Shown: positions 1 through 7,700 of the stretch, piece after piece
Layout: each line of letters starts with the position of its first letter
How positions within the stretch are numbered: the stretch's first letter is position 1
Source: Bacillus cereus
Lineage (GTDB): Bacteria > Bacillota > Bacilli > Bacillales > Bacillaceae_G
Direction: 5' to 3'
Assembly (NCBI RefSeq): GCF_025917685.1
Contig: NZ_CP089518.1
Location: 3,597,001-3,661,000, forward strand
Length of the DNA stretch: 64,000 nucleotides
Position numbers and translations under genes: made by a program
Notes under the pieces: model-generated
Told to the model about the DNA's origin: nothing
Database searches by the model: none
Seen by the model: only the letters and a program-made list of their open reading frames with translations

Positions 1-119
1 ATATGATCTACTGCGTTCGTACCATCTTGCACCCTAGCAATCACTAAATCCAGCTGTGACGCTGCTACATCCCAATTAATATTACCATTCCATTTAGAAA
101 TATCTACAATATAACCCAT
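1..119 (-). CDS. Phage endolysin, GH25 lysozyme family (N-terminal 39 residues only)
   Basis: The start codon and first 39 codons are present; the gene runs off the left edge. The protein begins [17 protein letters not shown], and the DISKWNG..NW pattern with a following VIARVQDG is typical of the first strands of glycosyl hydrolase 25 muramidases, where the Asp of DIS lies in the active site. These enzymes cleave peptidoglycan glycan strands to release phage. The ATG overlaps the holin stop codon by one base (TAATG), so the two are probably translationally coupled. Any C-terminal wall-binding domain is out of view. Confidence 0.85.
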   Translation of the reverse strand, partial: MGYIVDISKWNGNINWDVAASQLDLVIARVQDGTNAVDH

Positions 120-331
120 TATTTATCATCCCCTTCACTATTTACATCATGATCAGACCAAATGCCAAGTGCGATACCAACAGTTAATAAATAAGGTGCT
201 AATTCATCTAAGAAGCTTTTCGCCTCTGGTACACCAAACTTTGTAAACAAAAATCCAAGCAAAGAAAAAACCGCAACCCATGTTTTCCAGTTGCGGAATC
301 GTTTTTTTATATTCTCTTTTGATTGATTCAT
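119..331 (-). CDS. Phage holin
   Basis: This 70-residue protein sits directly upstream of the endolysin. A basic N-terminus (about residues 1-17) precedes a hydrophobic stretch at about 18-30 and a second at about 46-58, and it ends in an acidic, charged tail. Two membrane segments with a polar tail and the position next to a lysin are what a small holin looks like. It would form the membrane lesions that let the lysin reach the wall. The family assignment (phi LC3 or SPP1-like holin) is by overall appearance, not by a diagnostic motif. Confidence 0.75.
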   Translation of the reverse strand: MNQSKENIKKRFRNWKTWVAVFSLLGFLFTKFGVPEAKSFLDELAPYLLTVGIALGIWSDHDVNSEGDDK

Positions 332-333
332 AG

Positions 334-615
334 TTAATTTATCTCCTTTTCTACATTATCAATGCGCTTATGCGCTTGTTTAGAGCTTTCTTCGACCCTT
401 GTAATACGCTCGCCAAACGAAACCATCTGCCTTTCACTCGCCTTTTGGTCTATACGAATATCATCAACACCTTTACTGATGTATTCTAATTTCGCTTTCA
501 TCTCTGCCCCTTGTTGACCGTCTGACTTAATTTCTTTTGAGCGATTTAGCGAGTAAGAAAAATACCCGATTAATGCTGATGCGATTGCTATAAGTACTCC
601 AATTTCAATTGTCAT
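334..615 (-). CDS. XhlA-like membrane-anchored lysis protein
   Basis: The protein has 93 residues from the ATG at 615, which is preceded by AAAGGAGTGAAGTT; a longer upstream reading is possible but lacks a ribosome site and would overlap the recombinase gene. One N-terminal hydrophobic helix (about residues 4-22) is followed by a charged, heptad-like region ending in IDNVEKEIN. This one-helix plus coiled-coil layout resembles XhlA and related holin-associated proteins that act with a holin in Bacillus prophages. Its place just before the holin fits. No catalytic motif is visible. Confidence 0.55.
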   Translation of the reverse strand: MTIEIGVLIAIASALIGYFSYSLNRSKEIKSDGQQGAEMKAKLEYISKGVDDIRIDQKASERQMVSFGERITRVEESSKQAHKRIDNVEKEIN

Positions 616-628
616 AACTTCACTCCTT

Positions 629-1588
629 TTATGCTGCAAAATAACTTGGATCCATTCCAAATATCTCTGCAATATCTTCTTCACTTCTATCTTTCAAGTA
701 AGATTCAGTTGTAGAAATATCCGAGTGGTTAGCCAACGACTTTAGCTTCTCTAGTGGTACACCTTGCACTTTTAAATTATCTAATCTGCTATGACGGAAA
801 CAGTGCGGATTTATTTTAAACTCTTTACCTTCTTTTTCACGCAGCATCTTAGCAAATATCTTGCACCAATAATTAAATACGCTTTTATTTAAAAGTTTTC
901 GCCCACCATTCTTATAAACTCTTACAAATAAATCTGGAATAGTATCTTTACCTAGTTGATCTATATATAAACGAATACATTTCTGCACTCGTGGATTGTA
1001 ATATAATCTAAACTTCTTACCACGCTTCCCTCGGACCACATTTGTATAATATTGTTCTGTCAGTCCTTCTTTTTGAACTTGGTAAACTTCATTTTTTCTA
1101 GCTGCACTGTAGTATGAAAGTGCTAAATACGTAGCTAACATATATCTTTCTTCTGCTATTAACTCATCGATTAACCATTCAATTTGTTCTTCAGTTATAA
1201 ATGTAATTTCTCTAATTGGATTCTTAGGTAAACCACGTACCCTTGAACCTACATTGAATTCATAATTATAGTCATCATCGTCTGCGCAAAATTCAAGTGC
1301 TGAACGTAAAGCACTCATCAATCCATTTACACGCGCATTAGACATTCCCATTTCTTGAAAAATAATAGATAAGTTTCGAATGTCTTTACGTGTTAAATCA
1401 ATAAGATTTTTATTTTCGAAGTGTTCATGTACTAGAAACAAAATAATTCGTAAATCCCAATTGTATTGCTGTAAAGTGCTTGCCGCTTTTCCTTGTGCTT
1501 TCTTTTCAATAAGAAAATCCTTGACTAGACTTTTATTTTTCTGGCTAACATACTTTTCATAAATCGCTTGGTCTACTATTCGTTTCAC
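629..1588 (-). CDS. Tyrosine site-specific recombinase (XerC/D-like) inside the lysis module
   Basis: About 319 residues. An N-terminal SAM-like core-binding domain (about 15-115) precedes a catalytic domain. The catalytic set is visible: Arg in SAARKNEV, Lys in the VRGKRGKK strand, the HCFRH box (HxxR), the second His in LANHSD, and the nucleophile Tyr in TTESYLKD. I chose the GTG at 1588 because the ATG at 1597 abuts the GAGGAG ribosome site with no spacing. The prophage already has a serine integrase, so this is probably not its integration enzyme. It may resolve phage dimers or rearrange neighbouring tail or lysis genes. A terminator hairpin lies just upstream. Confidence 0.85.
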   Translation of the reverse strand: MKRIVDQAIYEKYVSQKNKSLVKDFLIEKKAQGKAASTLQQYNWDLRIILFLVHEHFENKNLIDLTRKDIRNLSIIFQEMGMSNARVNGLMSALRSALEFCADDDDYNYEFNVGSRVRGLPKNPIREITFITEEQIEWLIDELIAEERYMLATYLALSYYSAARKNEVYQVQKEGLTEQYYTNVVRGKRGKKFRLYYNPRVQKCIRLYIDQLGKDTIPDLFVRVYKNGGRKLLNKSVFNYWCKIFAKMLREKEGKEFKINPHCFRHSRLDNLKVQGVPLEKLKSLANHSDISTTESYLKDRSEEDIAEIFGMDPSYFAA

Positions 1589-1608
1589 ACTAATCATCTC
1601 CTCAAAAT

Positions 1609-1635
1609 AAAAAGAGAAGCGAAATCGCTCCTCTT
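1609..1635 (-). terminator. Intrinsic terminator between DUF2441 gene and recombinase
   Basis: On the minus strand a GAGGAGCGA / TCGCTTCTC stem with a short loop is followed by TTTTTATTTT. It lies just past the stop of the gene at 1656. Confidence 0.6.
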
Positions 1636-1655
1636 GATCTATGAATTGAATCTAT

Positions 1656-2111
1656 TTACAGCTTCACTTTATTTTTTACACGAACTGGACCATCATATAA
1701 TGTTTCAAAAAAATAATTTTCACTTCTTTTTTCACTAAAATAGTTACGCGCTAACGTTTTCAAATCTTCATAATGCTTCCCTGTGCTAAAATCAATCCAT
1801 GTCATATCAGCAGTTATAATACGACCAGGTTCTTCTATTTCCACTTCATAAACATGATTTATGTTGAACTTCTTTCGATATGCTAATGCCGCTTTTAAAT
1901 CTTTTACTAGATATTTTGATTCTAATCGAGAAGGTGCCGAAGGAAAGCTAACTTTTCTTACTTCTTCAAAAATCATCTCTCTTAAATGTTGAGCGTAATT
2001 ATGTTCGCTTCCCCTATAAAAATCAGGATGCTGTATTGCTTTACCATAATTAATAGTCAACAGTTCACCTTTTTTTAATTCCGTATTGGATGCATGATAG
2101 AAAATCCCCAA
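1656..2111 (-). CDS. DUF2441-like protein, possible ADP-ribosyltransferase fold (cargo gene)
   Basis: The protein has 151 residues. It starts at a TTG placed 8 bases after AGGAGG; the nearby ATG is in another frame. The N-terminal FYHAS..ELKKGELL and the later HVYEVEIEEPGRIITADMTW resemble DUF2441 proteins. They also recall the small Arr-like rifampin ADP-ribosyltransferases, which share an FYHGT..L..G start and a VY.VE strand. That relationship is my inference from pattern; no experimental function is known to me. The gene is bounded by a gap with a possible promoter upstream and a terminator downstream, and it interrupts the tail-to-lysis series. This suggests an independently expressed accessory gene. 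Confidence 0.55.
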   Translation of the reverse strand: MGIFYHASNTELKKGELLTINYGKAIQHPDFYRGSEHNYAQHLREMIFEEVRKVSFPSAPSRLESKYLVKDLKAALAYRKKFNINHVYEVEIEEPGRIITADMTWIDFSTGKHYEDLKTLARNYFSEKRSENYFFETLYDGPVRVKNKVKL

Positions 2112-2242
2112 ACATTTCTCCTCCTAACGCATATTAAAAATAAGAATAAAATAATACGAATATTCTATCATAACAATGATCTTTAATCTAATTATTCGAA
2201 TTTACGATAACCACTTCTGTTAATACAAGCCGTATTTTATTA

Positions 2243-2270
2243 AAAATAAAAAGCCCACTATTGTGCGCTA
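2243..2270 (-). terminator. Intrinsic terminator after the small CD1375-like gene
   Basis: On the minus strand an AGCGCAC..GTGGGCT hairpin, overlapping the end of the small gene, runs into TTTTTATTTTT. Confidence 0.5.
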
Positions 2271-2404
2271 TCCGTAATTAAATCCGCTCTTCCATTGTCA
2301 GTTAGGTATTTATCGATTCTTTCTTTGTACGTCTTCATCTTTACAATGATAAATGTATAGGTAAAAACTTCATCGATAACTCGTTGTGCCATGTATTCTG
2401 CCAT
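2258..2404 (-). CDS. Small phage protein, CD1375-like (48 aa)
   Basis: An ATG after AAAAGGAGTGGACCC opens a 48-codon frame beginning MAEYMAQRVIDEVFTYT and ending LITDSAQ. Small proteins of this size and pattern (V.D.VFTYT.I..K...Y...ID.YL) are commonly encoded just after baseplate genes in Firmicute siphophages, alongside XkdX-type proteins. The function is unknown. The strong ribosome site, the position and the terminator directly at its end support a real gene. Confidence 0.6.
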   Translation of the reverse strand: MAEYMAQRVIDEVFTYTFIIVKMKTYKERIDKYLTDNGRADLITDSAQ

Positions 2405-2422
2405 TTTGGGTCCACTCCTTTT

Positions 2423-2971
2423 TTATTGAATACCTGCAATAATCATTTCATCCATTGCCTTCTGCATTAATTCCATCTGCTTTTTAAGTTTTTCTAATTC
2501 CGATGGTTCCTCTGGTTGCGGTTCTTCAGGCTTGGGCTCAACTGTTTTAACCCATTTTACCCCCGTGAATATTGGATCGTAAGCTAACCAGGGGCAAACT
2601 TCTAAAGTACAATTTTCTGGGATATCTGGCTCGTAACCTACAATAACATCTTCCTTATATGGCACTTTAACAGGTACATACTCAACACTGCGTATAACAC
2701 AATCAGGACATTCGTGTTTGTCGATCGGTTCCTCTGGAAGAAATTCCATTGCCTCTTCTGGATCTTCACCCGGATCGGGGAGCGGCACGTCAGGTTTATA
2801 CGTACCATCCTCAATAGATTGGTGAAGCTCACATAACTTCTCTTCTGTAACAATTTCTTTCTGTTCTTCTCGGATGAATTCTTTTCTTTCGTAAATCGGT
2901 TTCTCATCTAACGGAATGATTTCCGTAAATTTCCCTTTATCATCGTAACAATAGCCGTAATATTTAGCCAT
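2423..2971 (-). CDS. XkdW-like hypothetical phage tail-region protein
   Basis: A 182-residue acidic, proline-rich protein. It opens MAKYYGYCYDDKGKF, has a Pro/Glu-rich middle (PLPDPGEDPEE), one CPDC pair around residue 90, and ends in a short amphipathic helix (ELEKLKKQMELMQKAMDEMI). The position after the baseplate protein and before a small CD1375-like gene matches XkdW-type proteins of Bacillus prophages. I see no enzymatic motif. A role in the baseplate or tail tip is inferred from position only. Confidence 0.55.
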   Translation of the reverse strand: MAKYYGYCYDDKGKFTEIIPLDEKPIYERKEFIREEQKEIVTEEKLCELHQSIEDGTYKPDVPLPDPGEDPEEAMEFLPEEPIDKHECPDCVIRSVEYVPVKVPYKEDVIVGYEPDIPENCTLEVCPWLAYDPIFTGVKWVKTVEPKPEEPQPEEPSELEKLKKQMELMQKAMDEMIIAGIQ

Positions 2972-2984
2972 GAAATAGCCTCCT

Positions 2985-4724
2985 TTAATTCACTACGAAA
3001 GTAGTTAATATTCTAAATCTCTTCCCTGGGGCGTCAACATATATTTCTCCATTGTATCGAACCATTACTCGTGATGGCGTTCCATCAACGGCGATTGCGT
3101 CGAATGCATAAGATTCTGTTGGGCACATATCAGCAGGTAGAGTTGTAACAATAAGACCTGTAGCTCCTGCATTTCTAACTACGTCTAAATTAACTGTTAC
3201 CACATTCCCTTTCCGTGTAGCTAATTGAGGGGTTGCGCTTCCTGCTGTAGCGTCTGCCGTTAATGTTAAAGTTACTTTCCCGTCTTTCGTTTTCGTCACT
3301 ACGTTAGTGTTTGGCGCAAGGATATTGAAAGATTTTGCAGTTTTATCATAGGAGAAAATCGAATTACCTGCACCAGAATGGTAGGCTCTCCAGTTGCCGC
3401 CTACGTCTTGACCTAGTACAACGTCTATGTCACCACCTGTAGTCCATTTTAATTCACGGTAAGATGCCCCTGTCGGTCTATCAAGTTGTAAATCTCCTGT
3501 CATGACCTCCCCAGACTTCTTAACAAGGTTCGCAGCGTTGACATTGAAACCGTTGTCGTCATTACTCCAAAGAACTTTATCTCTCTTCCAATCTTTCATG
3601 TACAACTGCTTGCCGTCTGCTGTAGACATGATGCCCGTGTCCATGAATTCTCCATATCGCCATATTAAACCTTTACCGCCTGTACCATAAATAAAGTTAT
3701 TAGCTACAGTACCGCCGTTAATATCTAGTTGTTGAATCCATTCTCCCCACACACCTTTATTCCATAGCCTTACCCAAACCATAGGTGTTGCAACAGCAAG
3801 TGTAGTAGCCGTCTGTTTAGCGTAGTCAGAGGATGTGTGTTTAACCACTTCAATATAGAAGAACTTAGATGAAGCCGCTGCACCGTCTGGCGTGTTCAAC
3901 ATGTTCTGCCCAGAGTACTGTCCAGCTTTGATTATAGTATTCAAGTCTTGACCTGTTATCGTAATAGCTCGTCCATCAGGTTGTGTGAACTCTGAATAGT
4001 TTTCCGATTTCTTCACAAGGTTAGTAGTCGAATTCAATGTAAATGTATCAGTCGATGCTTGATACTCCCATACGAATTTATTTCCTTCTGTAGGGTGTAA
4101 TTTCTGCATAATTAACTTATTGTTTCCTGCTTGAGCACGTATTTTAAATTCATTATCATTACTGCCTTTAAAAGTAACGTTTCTATCAACGTTCATGTTT
4201 AGATCGCCTGTCATCGTATCCCCAGCTTTTTTAACTGCTGCATCAGCTTTTGCCCCTGCTGCGATGATACCGTCAATATCTACTCCTTTAAGTTTCTCCC
4301 CTGCTTCAATCGCTTTTTGGATAATTGTAAATTCATTTGTAGATTCAACGGCACCATTACCTGAATATGATTGTTTAACAGTAAATCCAAACGGTTCTGC
4401 ATCTAACTCCTGGTCCTTTTCAAAAATTCGAACTTGCCCATACACATTTCCTGCCGCTGCTAGAGTTTGTGTTTTTAAGATAATTTGATATTTACCTTTC
4501 GTCGCGTTAATCGGTTGCAAATCTTCCTGAAACACTGTTGTACCATCTGGCTTTTTAAAAGTGATTCGAACCGCTTTTGCCTGACTCAAATCTAATTCCT
4601 GTCCTTCATTTGTTATGTTTAATACTAATTTAGCGGAATTTCTATCACCTTGTGAGAAACGTATTTCCTTTGTAGATATCTCATTTACTAAATCTACAGT
4701 AAGTTCTCGTGTTTTGAATGTCAT
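2985..4724 (-). CDS. BppU-family upper baseplate / receptor-binding protein
   Basis: 579 residues. The first about 125 residues (MTFKTRELTVDLVNE...FTVKQS) match the BppU N-terminal domain (DUF2479 type), which docks side fibres on the baseplate. The rest is built of fibre-like blocks, with three related KKSGEVMTGDLQ-type linkers (around residues 165, 245 and 400) and a C-terminal beta-rich head. Such proteins carry the host-recognition heads of lactococcal and Bacillus siphophages. The gene follows the tail-tip gene, and a terminator lies in the gap between them. Host specificity would probably sit in the C-terminal half. Confidence 0.8.
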   Translation of the reverse strand: MTFKTRELTVDLVNEISTKEIRFSQGDRNSAKLVLNITNEGQELDLSQAKAVRITFKKPDGTTVFQEDLQPINATKGKYQIILKTQTLAAAGNVYGQVRIFEKDQELDAEPFGFTVKQSYSGNGAVESTNEFTIIQKAIEAGEKLKGVDIDGIIAAGAKADAAVKKAGDTMTGDLNMNVDRNVTFKGSNDNEFKIRAQAGNNKLIMQKLHPTEGNKFVWEYQASTDTFTLNSTTNLVKKSENYSEFTQPDGRAITITGQDLNTIIKAGQYSGQNMLNTPDGAAASSKFFYIEVVKHTSSDYAKQTATTLAVATPMVWVRLWNKGVWGEWIQQLDINGGTVANNFIYGTGGKGLIWRYGEFMDTGIMSTADGKQLYMKDWKRDKVLWSNDDNGFNVNAANLVKKSGEVMTGDLQLDRPTGASYRELKWTTGGDIDVVLGQDVGGNWRAYHSGAGNSIFSYDKTAKSFNILAPNTNVVTKTKDGKVTLTLTADATAGSATPQLATRKGNVVTVNLDVVRNAGATGLIVTTLPADMCPTESYAFDAIAVDGTPSRVMVRYNGEIYVDAPGKRFRILTTFVVN

Positions 4725-4743
4725 AAAATCACTCCTCTATGCA

Positions 4744-4776
4744 AAATAAAAAAGACCAGCGTTTGCTGCTCCCTTG
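4744..4776 (-). terminator. Intrinsic terminator after the tail-tip gene
   Basis: On the minus strand GGAGCAGC-AAAC-GCTGGTC forms a stem followed by TTTTTTATTTT, three bases past the tail-tip stop codon. Confidence 0.55.
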
Positions 4777-4779
4777 GTT

Positions 4780-7700
4780 TTAACTAATTAATTTTTGAAG
4801 TAATGCTTTCATTTCTGATACGTCATTTTCAAGTGTTGCTACTCGCTCTTTGAGTTGTTTATTCTCTGCTTTAAGTTCAATATATATTTTTTGCGTTGCA
4901 TCGATTGCAAGAGAAACTACAGGATATAGATTAATAGCTTCCTTTTCTACTGTAGTAAATACATCATCAGAATCCTCTGCTATAAACCCATATTGTAGAG
5001 GGATATCTTTAACAGTAGGTAATGGATCTCCTTCTTTTCTGTTCTCTCTCATCTCATACAATCTATCCATATCGGATTTAAAGTGATACTGTTGCACTTT
5101 AAGTCCCATAAACTTATCAAGTGAATCAATTTCAATATCCTTAATGGCTGTTTTAATTTTTCTTGTAGATGTCTGTTGTAAGGATACAGCCTTAATATAA
5201 CGAGCTTCTAAATCCCTAAATTCATTACCGTTAACACTTTTAATTTGAAGACTGCCTTGATAACCAGAGGCGTGAGAGGACCTCATTAGAACATAAGCAA
5301 GCCTAAAATCAGCATTCATATCATCGTCTTTTATAACAGGTGCATTTTGCTCACTTGGTTTGTTGGTTTTTGAAAAAATCCAGTTACCATTACCAGATTC
5401 GATATATACTTCTTTGTTAGCCTTTACCCATGCGTAACTAGCCGCACCTACATACACACGACCACCATAAGTTCCAGCAAGACCTTCTGTCCCTATATAA
5501 ACATCATTTTTAGACTGTAAATTAAGCCTTCCATCAGCACTTATATTCATATGCCCGCCATCACGATAGAATGAAATTTGTGAGCTTCTAGAAAATTCAT
5601 TTGTAGTAGGATTATAGTATGCAACCATACCTAGAGTTGCATATGATGTGTCAAAATTCTCTACTCCATTTATCCTTGGGGTTACTTGTGTAAGTGCAAA
5701 TGAACCGTTCATTGACCCTTGCGCACTGTCTCGCCCTAAAATAAAAGTTGGTTGGAGTCCTCCGTCTGTTGATCTATCATAAAACCCTAAAAATCCACGT
5801 ATTTCATTTTTATCATATAGACGTATGTTTTGTTTATTAATTTGTATATATCTTTGTTCGGAATCTCCTGTAGTCTTTAAAGTCACTCCTTCTAAAACTT
5901 GCCCTTTAATATGATTCGCTGTAATAAAACCTACTAAGTTAATCTTGTTCGCATTCAATGTTATATTCTCTTTACTCATATTGAATGCTGCGATTACACC
6001 GTTTTCCTTTACAGATATACTAACGCCTTTTTCTGTTAGCTCAAGGCGTGATTCCATAGTTCTTACATAGGAATCTTTAGCAAATTCTCCATCTGCTTGC
6101 GTTCTTGTATATACTTCTGTCTTTTTTGCTGCTAAATCGATACCTTTCTCATTAACACTAAAACGGTTGTCGATCATAGTCATCTTCTGATTAAATTGCT
6201 CAGTTGCAAGCTTGTTCGCTAGTTCTGCTAATAGATCTTCTTTATTTTTATTAACTGTATTCTTCAAATCAGGAATCTTAAAACCAGCAACATAATCCTC
6301 TACTTGTTTCAATTCAACTTTTGCATTGATTGCTGTTGCCTGTTGTTCAATTTTAGAATTTGCTTCAGTAAGCTTTTTACCTTGCGCATCTACTATATTA
6401 TTTAAATTCCCAACTGTGGAGGATAAACCGCTTGCTGTTTTTTCAACTTCTAAAACACGTTTATCAAATCCATTTTGGTTATTTTCTACTATTGTTATTG
6501 TTTCTTTGATACCATCCACACTTTTTGTAATTTCATTTGTTTTCTTCGTAAATTCATCATTTGCAACTTGGTTTTCTGGGGCTGGCGTCCAATCCTGCGG
6601 CTTATTCCCTTTATATAGAGCAACCCACTCTACAGTAGCTTTTGTAGTATTACTTGGAGAGTTATATAAACTTAACTTTCGTTCATTCCCACTTGTAGCC
6701 GCAACAGCTTTGAAGGTTACATAAGTTATTCCATTAGCGTAAACACTTGTTGCATATCCAACATTGCTAGACCCACCATTCTGCCAAATCCCAAATTTTT
6801 GACCTTGAAGGACACTTCCTTTAATTACAAAGGTATATTCCTCACCTGTAGCGAAATTTTCAGTTAGAGAATATTGATTGATTAAATAATCTGTTTTCTC
6901 ATATTTTACATTTGAATCTAATGCAAGGTTACGTCCCCCAACCTTATCATTATTAACTTTCGTTTCTACACTAGTTAACTTTTCATTGATTTTACCTGCT
7001 TGCTCTGTAATTTCAGTTGTTGTTTTCTTGAGATCATTTGCTGTTTGCTGCACATCTGAAATTGTCTTTTTTGTACCTTCCACAGTTTGCTCGACTGTAT
7101 TTAATTTCCCGCTAATTTCCCCATCTTTTTTCGTTAATGATTCAATAGAAGTTTTAAATCCATCAGCGGTTTGTTCTGATGTAGTAACTCGTTCGGTAAG
7201 CTTTCCCTGTTCGTTTTGTATATTTGATACAGAAGTATTGATCCCTTTAATAGTAGTCTCAATTTCTACTGTTTTTTTCGTGAATTCAGTTGTTGATACC
7301 TGATCTTCTGGTGCTGGTGTCCATGCTGTCGGTACTGTGCCAATTTCTAATTTAGCCTTTTCAATTAACGTATCCCCAGTGAAATCACGTGCTAAAGCGT
7401 AAGCTGAAATCCCTTTAATAGGCTTATCTATTACTACAGCACTCGCTGTGAACCTTTCCTTGTTATACTGTTTACCTGGTGTTAGGCGGTTTTCTATGCG
7501 ACAACTTGGATACTGAAATGTATCGTCTGTGAAAGTAATCTTCACTTCGATACCAACCCATTTATTCGTTACACCCCATGCCGTAACTTTACCTGTAAAT
7601 AGGAAACTCATAGCAATATTCTTACCCTGCATTAAAGTAACTGCATCTTTGGCTACATCAAAATAAGTAGATTGCTTGTTTTCCCCAGTCTTCACTAAAT

